Shown here piece by piece: positions 43,018 through 52,264 of a stretch of DNA of 63,324 nucleotides. The notes below the pieces were generated by a model, which was not told where the DNA came from, did not search any database, and saw nothing but the letters and a program-made list of their open reading frames with translations. The DNA comes from Rummeliibacillus sp. POC4 (lineage in GTDB: Bacteria; Bacillota; Bacilli; Bacillales_A; Planococcaceae): contig NZ_QWUA01000020.1 in the NCBI RefSeq assembly GCF_003576525.1, positions 1-63,324 of the forward strand, in the 5' to 3' direction. The translations under genes were made by a program, and so were the position numbers. Within the stretch, counting starts at the first letter, position 1; each line of letters opens with the position of its first letter.

Positions 43018-43344
43018 TGCATTTGAATAGGCATTCAAAAAAGTATTAGTTACATTCAAATATAAAAATATTTATAGTTATTGTTTTAATGCTATTCAAA
43101 GCCATTTTCTAAAAGTAACAGAATATTAGATATGTTACACTCACACGCCATATTCGTTCGGTTGCCCACTATAAGTGTAAGGGTAAAATCTTACACTCAT
43201 GAAAACTCCTCCTTGAAATCGGGCTACAGGCATAGACACGGCAGTCTGTAGCTTTGGTTTCTAAATTTAGAGTGGAGTGGATTATTCAAGTTCATAAAAA
43301 TGATTGTGGTTTTGAATAATCTTAATTTATGAGGAGGAAAAGTA
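43018..43344. promoter_or_regulatory. Intergenic region upstream of the late operon, rich in inverted repeats
   Basis: Four inverted repeats occur: GTAACA/TGTTAC (43115-43138), AGTGTAAG/CTTACACT (43174-43197), GCTACAG/CTGTAGC (43223-43252) and ATTATTCAA/TTGAATAAT (43281-43320). Three ATTCAAA copies lie at about 43031-43100. No standard promoter stands out. It is the likely site of late-gene control by the sigma-like regulator. Confidence 0.55.
43141..43200 (-). CDS. Possible minus-strand micropeptide (19 aa)
   Basis: The ATG (43200-43198) is 6 nt after a strong AAGGAGGAG site. The sequence is MSVRFYPYTYSGQPNEYGV, then TGA. The AGTGTAAG inverted repeat covers its first codons, and no clear promoter was found, so it could be a leader peptide or chance. 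Confidence 0.3.
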   Translation of the reverse strand: MSVRFYPYTYSGQPNEYGV

Positions 43345-43521
43345 ATGGGAGTTACTGAGTTATTAACAATTATATTTGTCGTTTTGAAATTAACTGATAC
43401 GGTCACATGGTCTTGGTGGATAGTGCTGTTGCCAGAGTTAATTGCAGTTGGTATTTACTTAATACTATTCATTGTTTGGTTAGTGCTTTTCATCATTGCG
43501 ATAATAAAAGTGAGAGTGTAA
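43345..43521 (+). CDS. Small two-helix phage membrane protein (58 aa)
   Basis: The ATG is after GAGGAGGAAAAG. Two hydrophobic segments flank a conserved-looking LKLTDTVTWSWWIVLLPELI core; phage membrane proteins with this TWSWW/WVL pattern recur in Firmicute phages. Function unknown. It is the first gene of the late operon. Confidence 0.7.
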   Translation: MGVTELLTIIFVVLKLTDTVTWSWWIVLLPELIAVGIYLILFIVWLVLFIIAIIKVRV

Positions 43522-43537
43522 ATGGGAGGAAAATAAA

Positions 43538-43810
43538 ATGCTAAAAGAATTTCGAAAGACTTCAAATGGTACTGAGTATTGGGATACTGAAGCCAAACGA
43601 ATTGTAATTGTTGGTGAGGATTTTGCAGAAGGTGAAGATCAAACAGTAACAAAGAATATTAAATTAAATAAGTTTGAAGGTATTGATTTTGATTCAATGC
43701 AAGTAAAGGAACTAAAAGAATTTGCTGAGCAACATGGAATTGATATTCCTAAATCAATGACTAAGAAAGAATTAGTGATTGAACGAATCACAGGTGAATC
43801 GAATGATTAA
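43538..43810 (+). CDS. Phage protein with C-terminal SAP/HeH-like domain (90 aa)
   Basis: GGGAGGAAA precedes the ATG. The N-terminal half is acidic. The C-terminal DSMQVKELKEFAEQHGIDIP, followed by KSMTKKELVIERI, resembles a SAP/HeH nucleic-acid-binding motif as in Rho N-terminal and phage small proteins. It lies just ahead of the HNH and terminase genes. Confidence 0.75.
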   Translation: MLKEFRKTSNGTEYWDTEAKRIVIVGEDFAEGEDQTVTKNIKLNKFEGIDFDSMQVKELKEFAEQHGIDIPKSMTKKELVIERITGESND

Positions 43811-43907
43811 GAAAACTGTTTATAAAGAACCTGGGAATACGGTAACGACCATTCGTTTATTTGGCATAACTATTTATACACTCACAGTAAACGATTGGAA
43901 GTATTAA
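43803..43907 (+). CDS. Hypothetical phage protein (34 aa)
   Basis: The ATG is inside the end of the previous gene (8-bp overlap) after CAGGTGAA. The sequence has strand-forming repeats (TVTTIRLFGITIYTLTV) and ends NDWKY. Small proteins with a similar ending occur between phage SAP-like and HNH genes. Confidence 0.55.
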   Translation: MIKKTVYKEPGNTVTTIRLFGITIYTLTVNDWKY

Positions 43908-43908
43908 A

Positions 43909-44292
43909 ATGAAATACTGTGATTTCAATGGATGCAGAAACAAGATAGAGAGGGGTAAGTATTGCGAAGAGCACAAGCGAGATAAGCCAAAGAAACCTAG
44001 CAAGGTTGAATATGATTCGAGCAATAAACCTTTCTATAACTCTAGCATTTGGAAAGCCACAAGAAAAAAAGTATACGAGAGGGAACGTGGTTGTTGTCAG
44101 CGATGTGGACGCTTTGTCTTTGGTAAGCTGGCGCAGGTACATCATATCGTTAAGGTAAAGAACAACCCAACACTCAAGCTTGAAGAAAACAATTTAAGAT
44201 TGCTTTGTCCTGAGTGCCATATGATTGAAGAACATGAAGAAGAAAATAAAAAAGTTTTTGCAAATTATTTTATGCCCCCCTCTCAAAAATGA
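43909..44292 (+). CDS. HNH endonuclease
   Basis: 127 aa. An N-terminal zinc knuckle (CDFNGCRNKIERGKYCEEH) is followed by the HNH core: CQRCGRF, VHHIVKVKNNP, NLRLLCPECHMIEEH. In HK97-like phages an HNH protein next to the terminase supports DNA packaging. It starts 2 bp after the preceding stop with a poor ribosome site, so it is probably coupled. An adjacent small terminase follows. Confidence 0.9.
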   Translation: MKYCDFNGCRNKIERGKYCEEHKRDKPKKPSKVEYDSSNKPFYNSSIWKATRKKVYERERGCCQRCGRFVFGKLAQVHHIVKVKNNPTLKLEENNLRLLCPECHMIEEHEEENKKVFANYFMPPSQK

Positions 44293-44373
44293 ATTTTTGG
44301 AAAATAGCTGAAGACCGGTTACAGGCGTTAAATAAATAGTTGTGCAGTCTAAAAAACAAAGGGGGGTGTGGAA

Positions 44374-44790
44374 ATGGCTCGAATTTCCAAAAAGCGAAAG
44401 CTTGAAATGTTAGATGAGGCAAGGGTTGAAGAGGAAAATCGCATCGTCAATTTGCTTCAGGAGGAAGGGCTATATCAAAAATCGCTCACACCTTTGATTG
44501 AAAATTATTTAGATGCATTTATCATTTATAAAACCATGTTTGAAAAATGGAGAGATGCTGGATTTCCTCCAACAAAAGCGCATCAGAACAAGGCTGGCGC
44601 AATTAACGAAATGAAACATCCATTAGCACAACAAGTTGAAACTTGGAATGATAAGAAAAATAAATTGTTAGATTATCTTGGAATGACAAACAAAGGAAAA
44701 AGTGTACAAAAAACGACCAATAATCAATCAACTAAGGCTGAAGTTGATGAATTGGCAGCACATCGGAATAAATGGCGAAAAGTTAAATGA
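44374..44790 (+). CDS. terS: Terminase small subunit (P27 family)
   Basis: 138 aa. P27-type small terminase, helical, with KSLTPLIENYLDAFIIYKTM and HPLAQQVETWNDKKNKLLDYLGM segments. It recognises phage DNA for packaging. The ATG at 44374 follows AAAGGGGGGTG; the GTG at 44368 overlaps that site. It overlaps the large subunit by 4 bp. Confidence 0.87.
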   Translation: MARISKKRKLEMLDEARVEEENRIVNLLQEEGLYQKSLTPLIENYLDAFIIYKTMFEKWRDAGFPPTKAHQNKAGAINEMKHPLAQQVETWNDKKNKLLDYLGMTNKGKSVQKTTNNQSTKAEVDELAAHRNKWRKVK

Positions 44791-46514
44791 TTCAGATTGA
44801 ACCAGGAAAGAACTACGCTGATCTATATGCAAACCGAGTTATGCGAAACAAAAAGAAATATCCTACTTCTATTATCAAATCTATTGAAAGATATAGAAAA
44901 TGGAAGAAGAGAAAAGACATATGGTTTGATGTAGATAAAGCAAATGAAATGTTAGATTTTGTACAATCCTTTGTACGTCATGTTAAAGGACCACTAGCAG
45001 GTGAATTGATTTCACTTGAAGAATGGGAAATGTTTATCTTTGCAAATATGTATGGTTGGTATCATGAAAATGAGAAAGGTAATATCGTTCGAGTTATTCG
45101 TGAAGCATACGTACAAGTTCCAAAGAAAAACGGTAAAACAATTATTGCTGCAGGTGCATTGCTATACGCAATGTATGGTGAAGGTGAAAGAGGTGCGGAT
45201 TGTTATTGTGCAGCAACTGACTATGAACAAGCACAGAACGCAGCTGAACCCATTGCACAAGCAATTGAAAATTCGAAGCCTTTAAGTAAAAATACCCAAA
45301 TTTACAAAGGCATTAATGGTACTGTTTCTGGTGCCATGTATCGTTATTCAATTGATGGAATCACCTATCAGAACAAGTTCAAAGTATTAACGAAGAACAC
45401 CAAAGGTCTTGAAGGTAAGAACCCTTACTTTGTCCTTAATGATGAACTTCATGCTCAAGAGAATATGGACATGTATGACAACTTAAAGTCAGCGCAAGTT
45501 TCTCGTGAGCAACCAATGACGTTGAATATTTCTACTGCTGGTAAAGGTTCATCATCAGTAGGTATGCGTGTTTATAAATATGCGAAGAGTGTTCTTAAAG
45601 AAGATGAAGATGATTCTTTATTTGTTTATATAGCTGAACCAAATAGAGGATACGATTGGACAGATCGTAAAGTTTGGGAAATGGTCAATCCAAACATCGG
45701 TATTTCAGTAACGATGGAAACATTAGAAATCGAGTTCAAGAAAGCTCAACAGTCAGCGCATTCGAAAGCAGAGTTTTTATCAAAGCATTTAAATGTATTT
45801 GTTAATGGAGCCGAGAACTATTTCGAAAGAGAACAAATTGAACATGTATTGGTTGAGGACCTAGGAAACTTAGATGGCGAGATGTGCTATATTGGACTCG
45901 ATTTATCGAAGGTAAATGACTTAACATGTGTCGATTTAAATTTTCCAACTTTTGATGATGAAGGTAAGGCATTACTTAAAGTTAAACAAATGTACTTTAT
46001 ACCGTCTGAGAATCTTGATTTTCGAGAGAAAGAGGATAATGTCCCATATTCAGATTTAGTTGAACGTGGTTTTGTTACACTGTGCGATGGTAAGATGATA
46101 GATCAAGACATGGTACTTGAATATATTACTGAATGTATGAATTTATATGATGTTCAGCAAATCAACTATGACCCTGCAATGTCACAGAAACTTATTGAGA
46201 AATGTGAAAATCTTGGTTTGGATTGCATTGTGGTTAACCAGTATCCAAATGTAATGAATGCAATGATTGATGATGCTGAATTACTTATTTATGAACATAA
46301 ATTAATCACAGATAATCCATTATTTTTGTACTGTGCATTGAACATGGTAGTAATAACAAATATAAATGGAATGAAGGGGCCATCAAAACGTCAGTCTAAG
46401 AAAAAGATTGATGGATTTGTGGCTTTTTTAGTTGCTCATAAGGAAACAATGTTCCAGATGGAAGATATTAATGCAGATGAATTCGATGAATTACTAGATT
46501 CGATTTACCGATAG
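44787..46514 (+). CDS. terL: Terminase large subunit
   Basis: 575 aa, full length for the HK97-like Terminase_1 family. The ATPase has Walker A-type VQVPKKNGKTIIAA and a Walker B region YFVLNDELHAQ. The nuclease domain opens with YIGLDLSKVNDLT, with further acidic residues downstream. It is the packaging motor that cuts concatemers and feeds DNA into the prohead. It overlaps terS by 4 bp. The portal gene follows closely. Confidence 0.95.
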   Translation: MIQIEPGKNYADLYANRVMRNKKKYPTSIIKSIERYRKWKKRKDIWFDVDKANEMLDFVQSFVRHVKGPLAGELISLEEWEMFIFANMYGWYHENEKGNIVRVIREAYVQVPKKNGKTIIAAGALLYAMYGEGERGADCYCAATDYEQAQNAAEPIAQAIENSKPLSKNTQIYKGINGTVSGAMYRYSIDGITYQNKFKVLTKNTKGLEGKNPYFVLNDELHAQENMDMYDNLKSAQVSREQPMTLNISTAGKGSSSVGMRVYKYAKSVLKEDEDDSLFVYIAEPNRGYDWTDRKVWEMVNPNIGISVTMETLEIEFKKAQQSAHSKAEFLSKHLNVFVNGAENYFEREQIEHVLVEDLGNLDGEMCYIGLDLSKVNDLTCVDLNFPTFDDEGKALLKVKQMYFIPSENLDFREKEDNVPYSDLVERGFVTLCDGKMIDQDMVLEYITECMNLYDVQQINYDPAMSQKLIEKCENLGLDCIVVNQYPNVMNAMIDDAELLIYEHKLITDNPLFLYCALNMVVITNINGMKGPSKRQSKKKIDGFVAFLVAHKETMFQMEDINADEFDELLDSIYR

Positions 46515-46526
46515 GGGGTGAATGGC

Positions 46527-47726
46527 TTGGGATTAAGAGATAAATTATCCAATTATCTTTATAAGCAAGTTGAAAAGCGTGGATGGTTTGAAGACGCTTT
46601 TTCAAATGTGATTAGATATAGTGGGCGCTTTGTTAATGGTGAAAATATTCTTGAATCATCTGATGTATACGAGTTATTACAAGACATAAGCAATCAGATC
46701 ATGCTTGCAGAAGTAACTGTGGTAAACCGTGATGATGAAGAAATTGAATCTTCAGCTAAAAGCATACTGGCTCATCCAAATAATTATCTCACACGTTCAG
46801 AGTATTTAAAGTTGTTAACGAATACATATCTATTAAAGGGTGAAGTATTTCCAGTACTTGATGGTGATCAACTGCATATTGCTACAAATGTTTATACAGA
46901 ACTAGATGATAGATTAGTAGAACACTTTAAAATTAATGGGACTGAGATACCTTCATCAATGATTAGACATATTAAAAACATGGGAATTAGTCATTTAAGA
47001 GGGCATGGATTACTTGAACTCGGTAAAAACACACTAGAAGGTGTTATGAGTGCTGAAAAGGTTTTGACAGATAAATATAAGAAAGGTGGATTATTAGCCT
47101 TCCTATTAAAGCTAGATGCTAATATTAATCCGCAAAACGCAGCGCAATCTAAATTGATAAATGCAATCTTAAACCAACTAGAAGATATTGATGAAAGTAG
47201 AACTGTAAAAATGATTCCACTCGGAAAAGGGTATGAGATTGATACGATGGAATCGACAATTGATGATGAAAAAATATTATCTTTCTTAAACGTTTATAAA
47301 AAGGATTTAGGAAAATATTTGAATATCAATGTAGATACATATCAAGCGCTCATTAAGAGTGATTTAGAAAAGGCTATGATGTATCTACATAACAAAGCAG
47401 TAAAACCAATTATGAGAAATTTAGAGGACCATTTGAGTCTTCTTTTTTTCGGGAAAAATTCGGATAAACGTATTAAATTCAAGATTAATATTCTTGACTT
47501 TGTAACTTATAGTACAAAAACAAATATCGGTTACAACATAGTTCGTACTGGTATCACTTCACCAGATAATATTGCTGAAATGCTCGGTTTCCAAAAACAA
47601 AATACGCCGGAAACACAAGCCATTTATATTTCTAATGATTTATCAAAAATTGGAGAGAAAAAGGCAACAGACAATAGCTTGAAGGGTGGTGATGACAATG
47701 GCAAAAAGAGTGACACGGACATTTGA
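46527..47726 (+). CDS. Portal protein (HK97 family)
   Basis: 399 aa, HK97-type portal. It forms the dodecameric ring through which DNA enters the head. LLKGEVFPVLDGD, HIKNMGISHLRGHGLLELG and NIDEMLGF-type C-terminal features (NIAEMLGFQKQNTPETQAIY) are typical. The TTG at 46527, 7 nt after AGGGGGTG, is preferred over GTG at 46518. Its 3' end overlaps the protease gene by 29 bp. Confidence 0.92.
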   Translation: MGLRDKLSNYLYKQVEKRGWFEDAFSNVIRYSGRFVNGENILESSDVYELLQDISNQIMLAEVTVVNRDDEEIESSAKSILAHPNNYLTRSEYLKLLTNTYLLKGEVFPVLDGDQLHIATNVYTELDDRLVEHFKINGTEIPSSMIRHIKNMGISHLRGHGLLELGKNTLEGVMSAEKVLTDKYKKGGLLAFLLKLDANINPQNAAQSKLINAILNQLEDIDESRTVKMIPLGKGYEIDTMESTIDDEKILSFLNVYKKDLGKYLNINVDTYQALIKSDLEKAMMYLHNKAVKPIMRNLEDHLSLLFFGKNSDKRIKFKINILDFVTYSTKTNIGYNIVRTGITSPDNIAEMLGFQKQNTPETQAIYISNDLSKIGEKKATDNSLKGGDDNGKKSDTDI

Positions 47727-48282
47727 CATCACCAATTTAGATACACGGGATGCAATAGATAGTGAATCAAATGTAATTAGTGGCTATGCAGCTGTTTTTA
47801 ATTCGAAAACAAGTATTTGTGATTTTTTCGATGAAGTAATTGCACCAGGAGCATTTGCACGTGCTATTTCAGAGAATAACGATATTCGAGCACTATTCAA
47901 TCATAATTGGGACAATGTGCTAGGCCGTACCAAAAATGGCACTTTGCATTTAGAAGAAGATGATCGTGGGTTGAAATTCGAAGTTGAGTTACCAAATACA
48001 ACAATTGCAAGAGATTTAGTTGAATCGATGAAACGTGGTGATATTAATCAGTGCTCATTCGGTTTTATTCCTACAATAGAAGAATGGGATTACAACGTTG
48101 AACCTGCATTACGAACGATACAAGAAGTAGAATTATTCGAAATCTCCGTAGTTTCTATACCAGCTTATGATGACACAGAAGCATCTTTAGTTCGTAGTAA
48201 AGAAATTGATGAAGAAACAGAGCAACGTATCAAAATGATTAAGCAAATAAATCAATTATTGGAGGCAAACAAACATGAATAG
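47698..48282 (+). CDS. Prohead maturation protease (HK97/U35 family)
   Basis: 194 aa. Serine protease of the caudovirus prohead type, with GYAAVFNSKTSICDFFDEVI, ALFNHNWDNVLGR (catalytic His region) and CSFGFIP (catalytic Ser region). It cleaves the scaffold part of the capsid protein. The ATG at 47698 follows AAGGGTGGTG. It overlaps the capsid gene by 8 bp. Confidence 0.92.
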   Translation: MAKRVTRTFDITNLDTRDAIDSESNVISGYAAVFNSKTSICDFFDEVIAPGAFARAISENNDIRALFNHNWDNVLGRTKNGTLHLEEDDRGLKFEVELPNTTIARDLVESMKRGDINQCSFGFIPTIEEWDYNVEPALRTIQEVELFEISVVSIPAYDDTEASLVRSKEIDEETEQRIKMIKQINQLLEANKHE

Positions 48283-49663
48283 ACAATTACTATTAGCTTT
48301 ACAAAAACGTAATAACGAGCGTTTAGTTACTTTACGCTCAAAAATAGAAGATCCTGAACTTCGTGCAGCTGATTTACCAGCTATTCAAACTGAAATAGAA
48401 GACATCACGAAACAACTACAGGATATTGCAGATGAATTAGCCAAAGATGATAACAATGATGGTACTGACAATAATACTGACAATGGAGATAATAGTAATA
48501 GCGATGGTGGAACTAATGGTGATGGTTCAAATAGCGAAGGTCGAGATGGAGAACCAGGTAGAGAGAATGGAGAAGGTGATGAAGGTGGTCAACGCGATGC
48601 TGGGATTTCTGTGCAACAACGTTCATCGGCAATGAATGCAATTTCTACAGCACTTTCTACTCGAGCAAATCAACAACAAAAACAAAAACGAAATGATGCA
48701 GAAGTCCGAAGTGCATTTGCTAATTTTGTAGTAGGGAAAATTTCAGAAGCTGAAGCACGTTCTCTAGGTGTAGAAACTGGTAACGGGTCTGTAACAATTC
48801 CAGAAGTTATTGCTTCTGAAATTATTACTTACGCACAAGAAGAAAACTTACTTCGTAAATATGGTTCTGTGCATCGAGAGAAAGGAAATGTAAAGTATCC
48901 TGTATTAGTTAAAAAAGCTGATGCCAATGTACGTAAGAAAGAACGTGGCAGTGGTGATGAAATCAAAGAAACAGAAATTGAATTCGATGAAATTCTTTTA
49001 GATCCAGCAGAATTTGATGCCTTAGCCACTGTTACTAAAAAATTATTGAAAATGACAGGTGCACCAATTGAAACAATTGTTATTGATGAATTGAAGAAGG
49101 CTTATGTACGCAAAGAAACAAATTACATGTTCAAAGGTAATGATGTTGGTAATGAAAATCCTGGAGCATTAGAGAAAAAAGCAGTTGCTTATTATGAAAC
49201 AGAAGGTATTGATATTAATGCAGTGGGTTATTCACAAAAGTTATATCAACAACTTGTAAAGCTAAAAGGTCAGCCAGTAACAGAAGTACTTAAAAAATCA
49301 ATGTGGATTATCAATCGTTCTGCATTAACAATACTTGAGGGAATGACAGATACAACAGGACGACCATTACTACATGAAGCGAAAGATGGTGTAGGTTACA
49401 CGTTACTTGGCCATCAAGTAGATTTCACAGATTCTGCTGATGGTGCTGATCCAACGAAACCTGTATTCTATTTTGGTGATTTTAAAGCATTTCATATTCA
49501 AGATGTTATCGGAGCAATGGAGTTACAAAAACTTGTTGAAAAATATGCAGGCACAAATAAAGTAGGCTTCCAAATTTATAACTTACTAGATGGACAACTT
49601 ATTTACTCTCCATATGAGCCTGCCGTTTATCGCTATGAAGTTGGAGCTACTAAAGGAGCGTAA
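48275..49663 (+). CDS. Major capsid protein (HK97 fold) with N-terminal scaffold region
   Basis: 462 aa. The N-terminal region (about 1-140) is coiled coil plus a low-complexity Asp/Asn/Gly/Ser stretch (about 55-110, DNA 48440-48600) and should serve as the scaffolding delta domain removed by the protease. The remainder is the HK97 fold, with VTIPEVIASEIITYAQEENL, a DPAEFDALATVTKKLLKMTG segment and a C-terminal FKAFHIQDVIG. GGAGGC precedes the ATG. The length of the low-complexity region is unusual. Confidence 0.92.
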   Translation: MNRQLLLALQKRNNERLVTLRSKIEDPELRAADLPAIQTEIEDITKQLQDIADELAKDDNNDGTDNNTDNGDNSNSDGGTNGDGSNSEGRDGEPGRENGEGDEGGQRDAGISVQQRSSAMNAISTALSTRANQQQKQKRNDAEVRSAFANFVVGKISEAEARSLGVETGNGSVTIPEVIASEIITYAQEENLLRKYGSVHREKGNVKYPVLVKKADANVRKKERGSGDEIKETEIEFDEILLDPAEFDALATVTKKLLKMTGAPIETIVIDELKKAYVRKETNYMFKGNDVGNENPGALEKKAVAYYETEGIDINAVGYSQKLYQQLVKLKGQPVTEVLKKSMWIINRSALTILEGMTDTTGRPLLHEAKDGVGYTLLGHQVDFTDSADGADPTKPVFYFGDFKAFHIQDVIGAMELQKLVEKYAGTNKVGFQIYNLLDGQLIYSPYEPAVYRYEVGATKGA

Positions 49664-49947
49664 TGCTTATGGATGAACAGTTGTTAGAAAAACTGCGTAA
49701 TCATCTACACATTGAGGACGATATGGATTCATCTATGTTGTCCTTATACCTACAACAAGCTCAATATTATGTACAAAATGCGACTGGTAAGCAAACTGAG
49801 TGGCTCGTCATTATGACTGCAGGTATCTTTTACGAATACAGAGTTGCTGAAAAAGAATTAGGCGAAGCGTTAGATGCTTTAACCCCATTCTTTGTGCAGG
49901 AGGTGTATGCAGATGCCGAAACGCCAGACGAACAGACTTCGACATAA
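49663..49947 (+). CDS. Head-tail connector protein (gp6/YqbG-like)
   Basis: 94 aa. The MDEQLLEKLRNHLHIEDDMD opening and AQYYVQNATGKQ helix match the phage head-tail connector family. It binds below the portal. The start at 49663 follows AAAGGAGCG; an in-frame ATG at 49669 is an alternative. It overlaps the next gene. Confidence 0.82.
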   Translation: MLMDEQLLEKLRNHLHIEDDMDSSMLSLYLQQAQYYVQNATGKQTEWLVIMTAGIFYEYRVAEKELGEALDALTPFFVQEVYADAETPDEQTST

Positions 49948-50251
49948 AATTGAAGTTCATGGCAACAAAAAAGTAACAAATGAGCTAAACGAAACAACAT
50001 ATAAATTTAGTCTGATCAAAACTCTGTTTGCAGAAGTTATTCCACAAACAGGCTCACTTATGAAGCAACAGGCAGATACAATTTTAACAAATGTCACTCA
50101 TAAGATTGTTGTTCGCTACGATTCTGGCAAGGATATTACAAAGGATATGCAAGTTCATTTTCGTGGCCATAAGTTCGAAATAAAATATATTTTGAATCCA
50201 TACTTTTCAAATGAGACTCTTGAAATATTTGTACAGGAGCTGATGAGATGA
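49913..50251 (+). CDS. Head closure / head-tail adaptor protein
   Basis: 112 aa. RLRHKIEVHGNKKVTNELNE with a FAEVIPQTGS segment and HKIVVRYDSGKDI is the head-closure (H-T join) pattern. The ATG at 49913 is 6 nt after AGGAGGTG; a frame from 49892 would include that site. It overlaps its neighbours on both sides, in the head-tail connector cluster. Confidence 0.85.
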   Translation: MPKRQTNRLRHKIEVHGNKKVTNELNETTYKFSLIKTLFAEVIPQTGSLMKQQADTILTNVTHKIVVRYDSGKDITKDMQVHFRGHKFEIKYILNPYFSNETLEIFVQELMR

Positions 50252-50673
50252 GTATGGAAATGGAAGGACTTACAGAGTTTCAAAATGATTTGCTTGAAGT
50301 TGCTCAAAAGAAACTACCTAAAGAATCATTGAAGATTATGCGTAAAGTTGGGAGCAAAGCGAGAACAAAAGTTGCTCGCAAAGCAAGATCTATTGTCCAC
50401 AAACAAACTGGTAATTATCAAAAGGGTTTTAAACGTGGTAAAGCGTTTAAAGATTCAGAAGGTAAGTATGTTGTTCGCATTATAAACTCGCAACCTCATG
50501 CACACTTAATTGAGTACGGACATAAACAAGTTACAAAAGATGGACGTAATATTGGATTCGTCCCCGGTAAAAATATATTAGCAAATGGTATGGCTGAATT
50601 TGATAGTTCGGGAGTTTATGAAAAAGAACTACTGAATTGGCTTGATGATCTTCTAGAAAGTGGTGATTTATAG
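50248..50673 (+). CDS. HK97-gp10-like tail-connector protein
   Basis: 141 aa. Basic N-terminal half (KARTKVARKARSIVHKQTGN) and an HLIEYGHK motif are the HK97-gp10/minor tail protein signature. It helps terminate or join the tail. ATGA overlap with the adaptor gene. Confidence 0.85.
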   Translation: MSMEMEGLTEFQNDLLEVAQKKLPKESLKIMRKVGSKARTKVARKARSIVHKQTGNYQKGFKRGKAFKDSEGKYVVRIINSQPHAHLIEYGHKQVTKDGRNIGFVPGKNILANGMAEFDSSGVYEKELLNWLDDLLESGDL

Positions 50674-51173
50674 TGATTGCCATGAAAGATATTAAAAAAG
50701 GAATAAATGAGAGGATAAATAACAAGTTTCCTGATATCGAAATCAATAGCAATGATGTAAGTGAAGGGTTCAATAGACCTTCTTTTTTTGTACAGTTAAA
50801 CGGTAAAAAAAGTGGCACAATGGAGCATGTTGACAAAGATATTGATGTTCAAATTTATTATTTTCCAACAGATGAATATGATCATGCTATTGAGTTATTA
50901 GATACACAAGAGAGTTTAGAATCAGCATTTGACTTGAAATTAAGAGTAGTGAATAGATGGCTTAACATCACTGAAACAAACACCGTTACTACAGATGGTG
51001 TTTTAAATATGTCTTTTTCTCTTGAATTTAACGATGTAAGGGATATCGATGAAGATAGTAATTGGATTGATAAAGAGTTTCCAGATCCAGATGGTAAAGG
51101 ACCAAATAAAGACCATTTTGATAAATATCCAGTTGAACTAATGAAAGAATTAGAAATGATTTTGAAGGAGTGA
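50673..51173 (+). CDS. Tail terminator-like protein (DUF6838-type)
   Basis: 166 aa, GTG start 7 nt after AGTGGTG. The pattern RPSFFVQLNGKKSGTMEHVD with FSLEFNDVRDIDE resembles the phage tail-terminator family located before the sheath gene in PBSX-like phages. The assignment is by position and partial similarity. Confidence 0.7.
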   Translation: MIAMKDIKKGINERINNKFPDIEINSNDVSEGFNRPSFFVQLNGKKSGTMEHVDKDIDVQIYYFPTDEYDHAIELLDTQESLESAFDLKLRVVNRWLNITETNTVTTDGVLNMSFSLEFNDVRDIDEDSNWIDKEFPDPDGKGPNKDHFDKYPVELMKELEMILKE

Positions 51174-51178
51174 TGGTT

Positions 51179-52240
51179 TTGGGATTACCACAGATTAATA
51201 TAGAGTTTTACGGAAAGGCAGTGTCCGCAGTTGCTCGTAGTGCGCGAGGTATTGTCGCTCTTATTTTAAAAGATGATAAACCTACTGTGAAATCACAAGT
51301 GATCACAAGCATTGATGAACTTGTTGCGACTGATTGGACAGAAGATAATTTGAAATACATTAAACAGACATTAAAAGGGGTACCATCCAAAATAATTGTT
51401 GAAGTTATTGCTACCGATTCAACAGATTTTACAGAAGGTCTGAAACGATTGGCTAACAAGCGATTTAACTATTTAGCAATTCCGAGTATCACAACAGCGC
51501 AAACAGAAGAAGTAGCGACATGGATAAAAGAAAATCGAAAAAACAAAAAAACGTTTAAAAGTGTGCTACCAAACACTAAAGTAGATTGTGAAGGAGTTAT
51601 CAACTTTACTGCTAATGGTATTAAAGTTGGTGAAGATATTTATACGACAGCTGAATATACAGCACGCATTGCCGGAATCCTAGCAGGTTTACCATTTACA
51701 CGTTCATCAACGTATTATGTGCTTGATGAAATAGACGAAATTATCGAACAGGTAGACCCAGATGCAGCCATTGATAATGGTGAACTCATTTTAATTAATG
51801 ATGGTGAAAACATTAAGATTGGTCGAGGGGTAAATAGTTTAGTAACAACAACTATTACGAAAACAGAAGATTTCAAATCAATTCGCGTTATGGAAGTGAT
51901 GGATATGATCCAAGACGACATTCGCATCACATTTAACGATCACTATACAGGTAAAGTAAATAATATCTATGATAATCAAGTTTTGTTTATTACATCCATT
52001 AACTCGTATTTCAAAGGTTTGGCAACATTCCCAAATGAAATTTTAGATCCCAACTATACAAATAAAGCAGATATCAATGTTACAGCACAGCGGTTGGCTT
52101 GGGAGGCTATTGGTACTGATACAAGTACATGGGATGACCAAGTTGTTAAAAAGACATCATTCAAGAAAAATGTCTTTCTTGCTGCAAATATTAAAATTGT
52201 TGATACAATGGAAGATTTAGATTTCAACATCTTTATCTAA
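51179..52240 (+). CDS. Tail sheath protein (XkdK-like)
   Basis: 353 aa. Contractile tail sheath: it begins with LPQINIEFYGKAVSAVARSA and ends with a typical NVFLAANIKIVDTMEDLDFN C-terminal domain. Its presence shows that the phage is a myovirus. The TTG at 51179, 8 nt after AAGGAG, is preferred; the GTG at 51170 and the ATG at 51173 abut that site. The start lies 6 bp after the preceding stop. Confidence 0.92.
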   Translation: MGLPQINIEFYGKAVSAVARSARGIVALILKDDKPTVKSQVITSIDELVATDWTEDNLKYIKQTLKGVPSKIIVEVIATDSTDFTEGLKRLANKRFNYLAIPSITTAQTEEVATWIKENRKNKKTFKSVLPNTKVDCEGVINFTANGIKVGEDIYTTAEYTARIAGILAGLPFTRSSTYYVLDEIDEIIEQVDPDAAIDNGELILINDGENIKIGRGVNSLVTTTITKTEDFKSIRVMEVMDMIQDDIRITFNDHYTGKVNNIYDNQVLFITSINSYFKGLATFPNEILDPNYTNKADINVTAQRLAWEAIGTDTSTWDDQVVKKTSFKKNVFLAANIKIVDTMEDLDFNIFI

Positions 52241-52264
52241 TTTATCTAATAGGAAGGTGAGAAG

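Noticed and set aside
48440-48600. Low-complexity GAT/AAT-rich repeats in the capsid gene
   Set aside because: In frame and located in the scaffold part of the capsid protein; not a separate element.
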